From positions 75,663-139,662 of the forward strand of contig JALHRR010000009.1 in assembly GCA_022841345.1 (NCBI GenBank): a stretch of 64,000 nucleotides of DNA, in the 5' to 3' direction. The notes under the pieces are model-generated. The model saw only the letters and a list, made by a program, of their open reading frames with translations. It was not told where the DNA came from and did no database searches. Source of the stretch: Saprospiraceae bacterium (GTDB taxonomy: Bacteria; Bacteroidota; Bacteroidia; Chitinophagales; Saprospiraceae). Of the stretch, positions 1 through 8,781 are shown piece after piece (position 1 is the first letter of the stretch; each line of letters begins with the position of its first letter). A program made the position numbers and the translations under genes.

Positions 1-120
1 TTGAGGCATTGAGGCATTGAGGCATTGAGGCATTGAGGCATTGAGGCATTGAGGCATTGAGGCATTGAGGCATTGAGGCATTGAGGCATTGAGGCATTGA
101 GGCATTGAGGCATTGAGGCG
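1..120. repeat. Octamer tandem array (TTGAGGCA)15
   Basis: Fourteen perfect copies of TTGAGGCA are followed by a fifteenth ending in G instead of A. The array runs off the left window edge, so its true length is unknown. It is followed directly by GAACAGCC, the boundary word that also borders other tandem arrays in this window. No reading frame through it looks like a real protein. Confidence 0.95.
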
Positions 121-121
121 G

Positions 122-324
122 AACAGCCCTTTGTGTGTATAAGTTTAGCAGTTGAAAAGTTAAGTTTAACAGCCGGGGAAGCGGTTAATCGGTTAAAGGT
201 TTAATCGAAGTGTGGGTGTGAGTGGAGAGTATGGTGTGTGGTTCGTTGAGACCTTGGGGCGTTCAGCAGGCAATACGCCATAAAAATGTAATATAAGTGA
301 CCAGCCTGCCGATAGTTTGCGACA
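122..324. repeat. AACAGCC-bordered repeat mosaic with octad block
   Basis: AACAGCC occurs at 122-128 and 168-174. An octad block follows at 182-207: CGGTTAAT, CGGTTAAA, GGTTTAAT, CG. A near copy of this block lies at 19581-19606, and both are followed by a G/T-rich stretch starting CGnAGTG. The 208-260 part is G/T-rich (gtgtg, gagtg words). I see no gene here; the small reading frames that cross it have no recognisable protein features. Confidence 0.7.
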
Positions 325-435
325 GCTGTCACCTCCGAATAAATTGGCTGCAAAGCAGACAATTTATTCGGAGATGTCACCATTTGCCGCAGGCAAAGGA
401 TGTCACCTTGCCAGCGCAGCGAGCAAGATGTCACC
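325..435 (-). other. Hairpin array, locus 1 (GGTGACATC units)
   Basis: Read on the minus strand, GGTGACATC occurs at 435-427, 407-399 and 381-373, and a terminal variant GGTGACAGC at 333-325. Each interval holds an inverted repeat. The one at 333-373 has perfect 14-bp arms (333-346, 360-373) with a second small stem inside its loop (CTGC/GCAG). The one at 383-397 has perfect 6-bp arms (TTTGCC/GGCAAA). The one at 408-426 is weak (TTGC/GCAA). The spacer word is conserved while the hairpin sequences are not. The same design occurs at 21276-21402. Function unknown; a structured RNA or a mobile repeat are both possible. Confidence 0.7.
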
Positions 436-625
436 CTCTCTACACAAAAAGTCAATTATGGTAAATCTAACAAAGCGGGGATGCCCAAATGAATTGGTAA
501 ATTTTTCATATATACTTTTTCTCATTATCATAGCCGATACTCCCGGTTTTCCCAATCTTATCGCTAGATTTGAAGCCTAAAAATCATTACATCGCGATAA
601 AGCAAAGCTATTTGCCTTTCTGCCT

Positions 626-3600
626 ATGCCATTAACAATTCTATCCGCTTCTGCGGGCTCAGGAAAAACTTACCGACTCAGCCGTGAATTCGTGGCTTCC
701 TGTCTGGAACACGAAGACCCCTCCTGGTCAGGGACTTTACTGGCTATGACTTTTACAAATAAGGCCACAGCAGAAATGAAGGAGCGCATTTTGCATCTGT
801 TGAAAGATATTATGGATGGAAATGCCAAATTTCATCACACAGATCCGCTTTTCTACCTTTATGAAATTCATGGCACGGAAGTTATGCAATCCAGGGCTGA
901 AAATGTGCTCAAATATTTGCTCAAGAATTACCATAACTTCAATGTCAGCACATTAGATAGTTTTTTCCAGAGTATTATCAGGCAATTTCAAAGGGAATTG
1001 AGTCTGGATAATCCATATAAAGTAGAACTTAATTACGATGAAGTGCTGCGAAACAGCATCTCTTATCTGCTCAATCAGCTTGAATCAGGCAGCCCTGAAT
1101 TCAAATGGTTGCTGGATTGGATTGGTGATAACCTGAGAGATGGAAAAAACTGGGATGTGAGGCAGGAACTGGAGTCACTGGGCAGAGAACTTCTAAAGGA
1201 AGAAGTGACGGAGAGCTGGGAGCCAATTGAGATTGAAACGCTGGAAGATGCATATCAAAACATGCGGGCTTTCATTGATCAGATAGATAATCAGTTTAAA
1301 GCCAATCAAGCAGAATTGAGGAACTTGTTGCAGGCATTTGAACTAAGCCCTGAAGATTTTTCAGGCAAGAGTAAGAGCTTTGTTAGTTCCTGGTTATCAA
1401 AAAGTAATATATTTCAATTAGATGGACCTACATTTTTAATTCATGCTGATGATATTAACAGATGGTACACAAAAACTGCTCCAACAGATATCATTCAAAA
1501 GATACAATCAGCCTATGAGCCAATTTCTGTTCTCCGTGCACAAATCCTTGCTTTGCAAACAGACTACAAAGAGAAATATAAATCCTACAAAGCAGTTCTC
1601 CGATATTTCCGCAATTATGTAGCATTGAGATTTTTGCACAAAGCACTGCAGGCCTACTGCAGGCAAAATGATATTCTTCTGCTTTCAGAAGCAAACAGAC
1701 TCGTTTCCAAAGTTATCTCCGGTTCAGACATGAGTTTGTTGTACGAAAAGTCAGGTCAGCGGTATTTACAATTGATGGTGGACGAATTCCAGGATACCTC
1801 TGTGAGTCAGTGGAACAATATCCGCCCATTGATCGAAAATAGTCTTGCTGAAGACAAATCATCACTGCTTGTAGGCGATATCAAACAAGCTATCTATCGT
1901 TGGAGAAATGGTGACTGGAGACTCATGCATCATCAGGTCGAAGCGGATATTTATCAGTTCCAAAGCATGATTCACAAAGAATCACTGGATAAAAACTGGA
2001 GAAGCGCGGCTGCTATCGTCCATTTTAATAACAGCCTTTTCAGCAAAGCCGTACCTCAGCTCAGTGAGGTATTTCTTGCAGATTTACAGCCGCACCCACT
2101 GATTGATGCTATTCGGGAAATATATACTGATGTGCAACAGCAGGTCACAAAATCAGACAACGAAGAAGGCTCAGTAGTGGTAACTGTCCTTCCGGCAGAA
2201 GCTGAACAAGAGGAGGATGAAGCAGATGAAAAATTTTACCAGGAAAAACAATGGTTGTTCCGGCAGCTACTTCAATTTTTTGAACAGGGCTATAAGCCTT
2301 CAGATATAGCCATTCTGGTCAGAGGACATAAGGAAGCTGCTCAAATCATGGTTTGGATGGATGAATGGGATATTGGGGATGTCCATGATGGTCGCTTCAA
2401 AGCCGTTTCTGAAAAAGGGTATTTGATGAAAAACAATGATGCTATTCAGTTTCTGGTGTATGCCCTGAGACATCGGATAGAACCCGGGCATCCTGCGCTT
2501 CGGGCCAACGTACTTTACTTCTGGCATAGATTAAAGGGAATGAAAGAGGTAAGTAAACCATTCTGGAATCCGGAAGCACCACAACTTCTGCCTTATGAGC
2601 TCAATTTGATCAGAGATAGTCAGTTGATGTCCCTTACTCAATGGATGAGTATGCTGATACGTGAATTGGATCTTCAGCCGGATGAGCCTGCATTCCTGAG
2701 TGCTTTTCTGGATTTGGTGAGGGAATTTGAATTAAAACAAGGTAATGAGCCTTATGAATTTCCTGAATGGTGGGCCTCAAGAATTGAAAATACAGGAATT
2801 CCTTCCAATCAAAGTCTGGAAGCTATTCAGGTAATGACCATTCACAAATCGAAGGGTCTTCAATTTCCGGTGGTCATCCTGCCTTTTAACAATGGAAAAC
2901 TTGTTGATACTCAAAGTAAAGGGCAACTTATTTATGTCTCTCATGAAGAAGATCCCATTCTTAATATACTGGGGAAAGTTCCTGTTTCCATGAGCAAAAC
3001 ACAATTGGAAGAAAGTTGGTTTTTGGAAGATTGGAAGCAGGAGTATATCATGAAGGCTATTGACACAATCAATATGCTGTATGTTGCAACTACAAGGGCT
3101 GAACAACATCTTCGCATTGCGGTAAAAGAGCAAGTTCCTGATAGTAAAGGTCTGACTGAGATGAAAACTATTGGAGATCTGATCCAACATTCATGGCCGG
3201 AAAACAGTCATTGTGCAGGACAAGAAGTGATTTATGGTAATCCTTCAGCCACTCCCTGGAACAATGTTATGTCTGACAATTTTGAAGCATTTGATGTGCC
3301 CCGCTTATCAATTCGCAATACCGGATTGAGAACAGGAGTTTGGCTGGATCGGGACTTACCATCTGATCATGATGAGTCCCCTGACAATGCGAGGACAAGA
3401 GGAATATTGCTGCATGAGGCTTTGGCCAGATTAAAGGATCACACGGCAGTGGACAGGGTATTGATTGAATTGAAGGAAGAAGGAATTCTTGCTGAAAATC
3501 AATTGGATTCCACAAAACTACAATTGCAGGAATTTTTGTCCGATCCCGAAGTCTATGCATGGTTTCAGCCTTCACAGGCCTATTTTGCAGAAAGAGAAAT

Positions 3601-3814
3601 CATCGAAGTGGACGGTAAATCCTACCGGCCGGATAGGGTGTTGGTTTTTCCTGACAAAACAATACTATTAGATTTTAAAACCGGATTACCACATTCCAAA
3701 TATCACAAGCAACTGAAGCAATATGTAAACCTGCTCACCAAAATGGGGCTGCCACCGGTAGAGGCTTATCTGGCATATATTTCTCCTGTTCAAATTGAAA
3801 AACTGAAGCTATGA
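626..3814 (+). CDS. addA: AddA-like UvrD/REP helicase-nuclease subunit
   Basis: This is the helicase-nuclease subunit of an AddAB (RecBCD-equivalent) complex that processes double-strand DNA ends for recombination. The 1062 residues show the superfamily 1 motifs in order: Walker A SASAGSGKT (7-15), TFTNKAT (42-48), Walker B VDEFQDT (385-391), VGDIKQ (416-421), TIHKSKGLQF (738-747) and YVATTRAE (819-826). A C-terminal PD-(D/E)xK nuclease domain has YRPDR (1000-1004) and DFK (1016-1018). The stop codon overlaps the addB start (ATGA), so the two are translationally coupled. The ATG at 626 places Walker A right at the N-terminus, as usual for Bacteroidota homologues, which are often annotated UvrD-helicase domain or exonuclease V beta. 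Confidence 0.92.
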   Translation: MPLTILSASAGSGKTYRLSREFVASCLEHEDPSWSGTLLAMTFTNKATAEMKERILHLLKDIMDGNAKFHHTDPLFYLYEIHGTEVMQSRAENVLKYLLKNYHNFNVSTLDSFFQSIIRQFQRELSLDNPYKVELNYDEVLRNSISYLLNQLESGSPEFKWLLDWIGDNLRDGKNWDVRQELESLGRELLKEEVTESWEPIEIETLEDAYQNMRAFIDQIDNQFKANQAELRNLLQAFELSPEDFSGKSKSFVSSWLSKSNIFQLDGPTFLIHADDINRWYTKTAPTDIIQKIQSAYEPISVLRAQILALQTDYKEKYKSYKAVLRYFRNYVALRFLHKALQAYCRQNDILLLSEANRLVSKVISGSDMSLLYEKSGQRYLQLMVDEFQDTSVSQWNNIRPLIENSLAEDKSSLLVGDIKQAIYRWRNGDWRLMHHQVEADIYQFQSMIHKESLDKNWRSAAAIVHFNNSLFSKAVPQLSEVFLADLQPHPLIDAIREIYTDVQQQVTKSDNEEGSVVVTVLPAEAEQEEDEADEKFYQEKQWLFRQLLQFFEQGYKPSDIAILVRGHKEAAQIMVWMDEWDIGDVHDGRFKAVSEKGYLMKNNDAIQFLVYALRHRIEPGHPALRANVLYFWHRLKGMKEVSKPFWNPEAPQLLPYELNLIRDSQLMSLTQWMSMLIRELDLQPDEPAFLSAFLDLVREFELKQGNEPYEFPEWWASRIENTGIPSNQSLEAIQVMTIHKSKGLQFPVVILPFNNGKLVDTQSKGQLIYVSHEEDPILNILGKVPVSMSKTQLEESWFLEDWKQEYIMKAIDTINMLYVATTRAEQHLRIAVKEQVPDSKGLTEMKTIGDLIQHSWPENSHCAGQEVIYGNPSATPWNNVMSDNFEAFDVPRLSIRNTGLRTGVWLDRDLPSDHDESPDNARTRGILLHEALARLKDHTAVDRVLIELKEEGILAENQLDSTKLQLQEFLSDPEVYAWFQPSQAYFAEREIIEVDGKSYRPDRVLVFPDKTILLDFKTGLPHSKYHKQLKQYVNLLTKMGLPPVEAYLAYISPVQIEKLKL

Positions 3815-6543
3815 ATCCGCATTTTTTAGAGATCGTAGCGCAGGAAGTTTATAAAAGACATTCCGGGAATCTGGAAAAAGTCCTGATGCTTTTCCCATCA
3901 AGGAGGAATATTCTTTTCTTCAGAAAATCGTTGGCATCTCATGCCGGACAGCCCATTTGGGCTCCTCAAATGTTTACGCTCGATGGCTGGATTCATTCGC
4001 TTATGAAATCCAGTATTCCGGACGAATTATCGCTTGTAATAAGGCTTCATGCAAGCTGGGAATCACTGGAAGGAGCTATTCCTTTTGAATCATTCTATGG
4101 TCTGGGTCAGGTCATTTTGCAAGATTTTGACAGGCTGGACAAGGCCTTAGTTGACAGGAAATCTTTTTTCAGGCAATTATCCGCAATTCCTGCCTGGACA
4201 GAAGAATCATTTATTGAAATGGAACCCGAGTTGGAAGCATTGGCCAAAGCCATTCAGAAAAACGATCTAAGTATCCCTATGCAGACGATTTGGAGGCATT
4301 TGGGTGACTTGTATGATGCATTCAGGGGCGGTCTGGAAGCTGATTCCTGCAGTACACCCGGTATGGCCAATCGTCATGCCTGTCTTGATTTTAAAGCTGA
4401 ATATGTTGCCCCTTTTGATGCTGTGTATGCCATTGGATTCTATCAGCTGAGTCAGACAGAAAAAGGAATATTACAACAAATACAAAACGCTGAATATTTC
4501 TGGAGTGTACCCGATGAAGAATTGAGCAAAACGCTTGACTGGACGCATCCTGAAACCTTATGGATGACTGAGCTTGGCGGAAAATCGACCATGATTGAAA
4601 TGCAGGCCACTCAAAAACAGTTATTCATCGGCTCCTCCTCCGGCAATCAGAACCAATTACAGGCTATCGCCAAAATATTGAGTAATCATAGTGAAGTAGC
4701 GTTGGAGAAGACAGGTATTTTGCTTCCTGATCAGGGGTTATTGCTTCCACTTTTGCAATCGCTTCCTGAAAGCATCCGGCATATCAATGTTTCCATGGGT
4801 TTATCCGTTTTGGACACAACGGTCTATTCATTCATGCAAAGATTTGTTTCCATACTGGAAAGCTGGCAGCAAAATCAATATGTTAGCGCACAGGCTTGTG
4901 TACATTTTTTCGAGCATCCCCTCTTCTACCCTTTTGTTCAGCATATTCCAGAGACCTTCAGAAAAATTGAGTCTGACCTGTATTGGGATATAGGGAATCA
5001 ATGGAAAGAACTACCGGCTCCATGGTCTGATTTATTGGCTCCCTGTGAAAACGCAGCGGAACTTTTAAAGAGATGTATGCGAATACTGGACCTTGTCTAT
5101 GATAAAGCGGAAGACGATCTGGACAGAGCCGGAATATATTTTCTTTTCACAGCATTAAGGAGACTGGAAAAAGTGCTGGAGCAGAGCAATGAAGGATGGA
5201 GTCCTGCATTTTTCAGTCAAATGTTACGCAGAATTTTTCAACACAGCAGAATCATGCTTCAAGGTGAGCCACTCAAAGGATTGCAGGTTCTGGGAAGTTT
5301 TGAAATGGCAAATTTGCACTTTGATCATCTCATTGTTTTACAGACGAATGAAGGTATGTTGCCTTCTGTGGGCTATCAGAGTGTGATTCCTCATAGTTTG
5401 GCCCGGTATTTCAAATTGCCTGATATAGCCTATCAGACGGCCATACAAGAGCATCTTTTTTATTCACATATCAGTAAAGCCGGAAAAGTACATTTGTTGT
5501 ACAATACAGAATCCACCGGAATCGGAAGTGCACAACCTTCAAGGTGGCTTCAGAGATTATTGCTTGATCTTCATCCTGCGTCCTGGATCAAGGAAAAGCG
5601 CGCTATTCAGCTTCATGGAGGCATGAGGGACGCAGTATTGATCCAGATCGAAGATACAAAATATGTTCAGCGCAAAATCCGGGAATGGATGGAGAGAAAA
5701 CTAAGTATAACAGCCATCAGTACATGGCTGAGATGCCGATTGAAATTCTTTCTGCAGTATGCTATGCGATATGATGAGAGAAATGCAGATTCTGAGGACA
5801 TGGATGCAGGAGCATTCGGAAATATTGTTCACCTGGTAATGGAGAAACTGTATGAACCTTACATTGGTAAGGAAATCACTGCTGAAACTCTGAAAGAAAT
5901 CAGAACATCTGTGAATAGCATGGTTATCAGACAATATATGAGTCATTTCAAAATCCCTTCCATCATGCTGCGACGGGGCTCTCATCTGATGTTTAAAGAA
6001 ACTGCCATTAAAGCCATTCACAGGTTATTGGATCTGGATGAAACCAAAATTCCATTTGTCCTTAGACAGACTGAAGAGGATTTGAAATTCAAGTTCATTT
6101 GGAATGATATTCAGTTGGCTTTCTTTGGAAAAGTGGACAGGATTGAGCAAACAGAGACACAGGTCAGGATTATTGATTACAAAACAGGATCCTACATTGC
6201 TAAAGATCTGAATCCCCCCTATGAAAAGTATTGGATCCGTGATGGTAAGTCAAAGAAGGAAGCCTTACAAACACTGTATTACACCTGGTTGTTTCATAAA
6301 TCCAATGATGAGTTGCCGGTTCCGGAGGCTCATTTGCATTTTTCAAGGCAGCAAACAAGTGAAGATCGGACAATGGTTACACCCCAGGATGTTGAATCTG
6401 TAGATGAAGAAACCTTGCAGCAGTTTGAAGCAGATTTATTTCAGCAGTTAAATGAAATGCTGAGTCCTGGTTTGGTGATTGATCAAACTGAAATGGTCCG
6501 GAATTGTGTTTATTGTCCTTTTAAGGATATCTGCGCGAGGTGA
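3811..6543 (+). CDS. addB: AddB-like PD-(D/E)xK nuclease subunit
   Basis: This is the partner of AddA in end resection. The 910-residue protein ends in a RecB-type nuclease domain: GKVDR with D776, then DYKTG (D789, K791). Cys642 upstream and the C-terminal set C899, C902 and C908 fit the four-cysteine iron-sulfur nuclease arrangement of AddB. The N-terminus (about residues 25-35, FPSRR) lacks a Walker A motif, consistent with an inactivated helicase-like scaffold, as I would expect for this branch; this is inferred from the visible sequence only. It overlaps addA by 4 bp and the two clearly form one operon. Confidence 0.9.
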   Translation: MNPHFLEIVAQEVYKRHSGNLEKVLMLFPSRRNILFFRKSLASHAGQPIWAPQMFTLDGWIHSLMKSSIPDELSLVIRLHASWESLEGAIPFESFYGLGQVILQDFDRLDKALVDRKSFFRQLSAIPAWTEESFIEMEPELEALAKAIQKNDLSIPMQTIWRHLGDLYDAFRGGLEADSCSTPGMANRHACLDFKAEYVAPFDAVYAIGFYQLSQTEKGILQQIQNAEYFWSVPDEELSKTLDWTHPETLWMTELGGKSTMIEMQATQKQLFIGSSSGNQNQLQAIAKILSNHSEVALEKTGILLPDQGLLLPLLQSLPESIRHINVSMGLSVLDTTVYSFMQRFVSILESWQQNQYVSAQACVHFFEHPLFYPFVQHIPETFRKIESDLYWDIGNQWKELPAPWSDLLAPCENAAELLKRCMRILDLVYDKAEDDLDRAGIYFLFTALRRLEKVLEQSNEGWSPAFFSQMLRRIFQHSRIMLQGEPLKGLQVLGSFEMANLHFDHLIVLQTNEGMLPSVGYQSVIPHSLARYFKLPDIAYQTAIQEHLFYSHISKAGKVHLLYNTESTGIGSAQPSRWLQRLLLDLHPASWIKEKRAIQLHGGMRDAVLIQIEDTKYVQRKIREWMERKLSITAISTWLRCRLKFFLQYAMRYDERNADSEDMDAGAFGNIVHLVMEKLYEPYIGKEITAETLKEIRTSVNSMVIRQYMSHFKIPSIMLRRGSHLMFKETAIKAIHRLLDLDETKIPFVLRQTEEDLKFKFIWNDIQLAFFGKVDRIEQTETQVRIIDYKTGSYIAKDLNPPYEKYWIRDGKSKKEALQTLYYTWLFHKSNDELPVPEAHLHFSRQQTSEDRTMVTPQDVESVDEETLQQFEADLFQQLNEMLSPGLVIDQTEMVRNCVYCPFKDICAR

Positions 6544-6571
6544 AAAATGCCATATATTCCCATAAAAACAA

Positions 6572-6597
6572 ATGAGGACTAACGATATAGTCCTCAT
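6572..6597. terminator. 10-bp inverted repeat downstream of addB
   Basis: Perfect arms ATGAGGACTA (6572-6581) and TAGTCCTCAT (6588-6597) flank a 6-nt loop 28 bp after the addB stop. There is no T-run on the plus side, so it is either an atypical terminator or mRNA-stabilising stem. Confidence 0.5.
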
Positions 6598-6941
6598 CCT
6601 GTTCTATTAAAATGTACAGTAGCATAAAGGGATTTCTCTGAAAAGGCTTCCCGTAATCATTTGCCAATTTTACAGGAAGCTCCAACATTTATCCGAAATG
6701 TTATAATGTAAAATTATATGTATAGCTCTTAGGAAGCAATAGATAAAAGGTTATCAGGTATTAATTGAGGAAATTCGGGTATTTCTACGCAAGAAAAAAA
6801 GATAAAAAACAGGTATTTCTACGTGTAGATTAATGATAATCTTTTATATGCGTTCAAGAGGAGTTCAAGGAATACAGAATGAATTTTGACTTTTGAAATG
6901 TACAATATATTCCTAAAGTTCACTTTTAGATCAACTTGTAT
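6598..6941. other. Gene-free gap with a direct repeat
   Basis: The gap between addB and the convergent gene at 6942 is AT-rich. It contains a perfect 12-bp direct repeat GGTATTTCTACG at 6778-6789 and 6812-6823, 34 bp apart. The second copy runs into a small inverted repeat (CTAC-GT-GTAG, 6819-6828). The spacing is about three helical turns, so a protein-binding site is possible, but this is only inference. I see nothing else. Confidence 0.45.
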
Positions 6942-7574
6942 TTAGGATTTTTGTCCCTGATTCAGTTGAAAGTTATAATTGATTCCTATTCCGATAGAAT
7001 AAGGTGTTACCATCACCGGGCCTACTATATTTCCGTCTAAATCTATTGCTCCAGAATTAAATAAATCTCTCAGAAAATAGACAAATCTGAAATGAGTTGA
7101 CCAATTGTTATCAATCATATATGTAAGGCCACAAGTCGGATGTATGAAGTGCCTGTGATTTGCAAAAAAAGTTAAGTTAGCAGATCGCTTGTTAAATGTA
7201 CTGATTAAGCGATCCAGATAACTATATTCTACACCACCAAAAATCTGGAATTTGTGTATGCAAAATCCTGTTTCCAATCCCAAATTAATATATTGCATTG
7301 TATTGCTGGAAGTGACATCTGAGTTTACATTTAGAATTGACAATCCGGGCTTTAGTCTGACTAAATACTTATCAGCAAATATCGTGTTAAAAAAAATATG
7401 CGCACTAATACCAATATCGGGTTTAAATGGATTAGTATATATTGTACTGAGAGAAAGCGCCTCGGTTCTAAACCGCGTTTGATTTATTTCAAAACCCAAA
7501 CCTATTGAAAAATTCTGAGCATTTGCGAAGGTCATATAGCAGGAGATAAACACAAAAGTGATGATTCGTTTCAT
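6942..7574 (-). CDS. Outer-membrane beta-barrel-like protein
   Basis: I do not recognise a specific family. The 210-residue product starts with a clear Sec signal peptide (MKRIITFVFISCYMTFANAQ). The rest alternates polar and aromatic residues in short strands with Gly-rich turns, which suggests a small outer-membrane beta-barrel of the PorT/OmpW-like kind common in Bacteroidota. The C-terminus (IGIGINYNFQLNQGQ) looks like a final strand. It lies between two convergently placed regions, with its own 5' gap (7575-7729) separating it from the next minus-strand gene. The function cannot be assigned. Confidence 0.6.
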   Translation of the reverse strand: MKRIITFVFISCYMTFANAQNFSIGLGFEINQTRFRTEALSLSTIYTNPFKPDIGISAHIFFNTIFADKYLVRLKPGLSILNVNSDVTSSNTMQYINLGLETGFCIHKFQIFGGVEYSYLDRLISTFNKRSANLTFFANHRHFIHPTCGLTYMIDNNWSTHFRFVYFLRDLFNSGAIDLDGNIVGPVMVTPYSIGIGINYNFQLNQGQKS

Positions 7575-7729
7575 ATATCATATTTATTTAAGCGGGACTG
7601 GGTATAAACATTCTGGTGAACTTGAGTCTAAAACTTAATTAAGATTTATTTATTATAAATGCCTTCATCCTCTGCCCAAGTTGACCTTATTTAAAATTCG
7701 CGTATGTTTGAATTACCCGTGCAGCTGTC

Positions 7730-8671
7730 CTACAACTTCATGATTTTTTTGAAAATGCTCTTATTCTCCTGATCACTTATTTTCAAAATATAGATTCCAT
7801 TTTGCAGACCTGCCAAATTTATTTCACCATTTGACATAGTATAGTTAATAGCTTTGCCATTTAAATCCAGCATAGTAACATTTGATATTCTTTCAGTTCC
7901 GATAATTTTTATTGTACCATTCGTTGGATTGGGATATATAGTAATGTCATTGTTTTGCACTTCAAGAATATTAGACAAAATGGCACATTGATTATCCTGC
8001 GATTCACAAAAATCAAAAAATGTAGTGTATGGAGTATATGAAAAAGGATCATAATAAGTCATTCCAATTCCTTCAATCAGCTGCATAGGAGATAAATGTG
8101 GTAAGCCTGCATTTGAATGAGGTGCATGGAATGTCATCACTTTACGATTTTGACCGAATAGAAATTCAAAGTCACTGGTTTCAATAGCACCATAATCTTC
8201 TGAACCTGACCAATTTTTACTCATTTGATCTAAATGGCAGGAGGAAATAGAATCACCAATATTTAAGTTGAAATTGTACAGTTCAAACTGAGTGTCTATA
8301 CATTCGCCGGATGAGAGCAGCTTGGGTAGATAATAAACAAGCTTACTAATAGTATCCTCTGTCACAAAACCTATTAGATCCTTACCCGTAAATTCATATG
8401 GAATGTTTGGTGTAAAACAAGGAGGAAACTGACAAGGGTGCGTTCCTTTTAAATAGGATTTATATACTTTAAGATAGTTTTCATTTGTAATAATGGTATC
8501 ACCCTGAAACCATATCGCATATGCAGCTACATTAGGAGGGTTAGCTTCCGCTCCATTTGATGTCATATAAAACCAATATTTATCTGGTTTGACAAACGGG
8601 ATATAATCTTGCTGAGCAAAGCTGTGCGTAATACTGAGAATGGTTATGACTGTAATTAATAGATGTTTCAA
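7730..8671 (-). CDS. Secreted protein with T9SS type A sorting domain
   Basis: The 313-residue protein has a signal peptide (MKHLLITVITILSITHSFAQQ). Its C-terminal domain of about 75 residues carries the type IX sorting hallmarks: IYPNPTNG, VTMLDLNGK, and LQNGIYILKI followed by a basic tail IFKKIMKL. The middle is not a family I recognise. It has several Cys (around the CQFPPCFTP and ECIDTQF segments) and reads like a secreted surface protein of unknown binding target. By T9SS biology it would be exported across the outer membrane and either anchored or released. A 110-bp gap separates it from the giant protease gene upstream on the same strand. Confidence 0.75.
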   Translation of the reverse strand: MKHLLITVITILSITHSFAQQDYIPFVKPDKYWFYMTSNGAEANPPNVAAYAIWFQGDTIITNENYLKVYKSYLKGTHPCQFPPCFTPNIPYEFTGKDLIGFVTEDTISKLVYYLPKLLSSGECIDTQFELYNFNLNIGDSISSCHLDQMSKNWSGSEDYGAIETSDFEFLFGQNRKVMTFHAPHSNAGLPHLSPMQLIEGIGMTYYDPFSYTPYTTFFDFCESQDNQCAILSNILEVQNNDITIYPNPTNGTIKIIGTERISNVTMLDLNGKAINYTMSNGEINLAGLQNGIYILKISDQENKSIFKKIMKL

Positions 8672-8781
8672 CGGTATTAAATTTGGTAGTAGAATATGGA
8701 GGTGCTATTAAAAATCTCTATTTCTCCTTTTGCACTATTGGCTTTCCCATCATTGTATTATATATTTTCAGAGTAAATACC

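Noticed and set aside
201-580. Two small overlapping reading frames on opposite strands (minus 201-455, plus 317-580)
   Set aside because: Both run through the repeat mosaic and the hairpin array. They have no protein-like features and are explained by the inverted repeats.
626-6543. AddAB as part of an antiphage defence island
   Set aside because: The genes look like the normal recombination helicase-nuclease of Bacteroidota, and no defence genes flank them.
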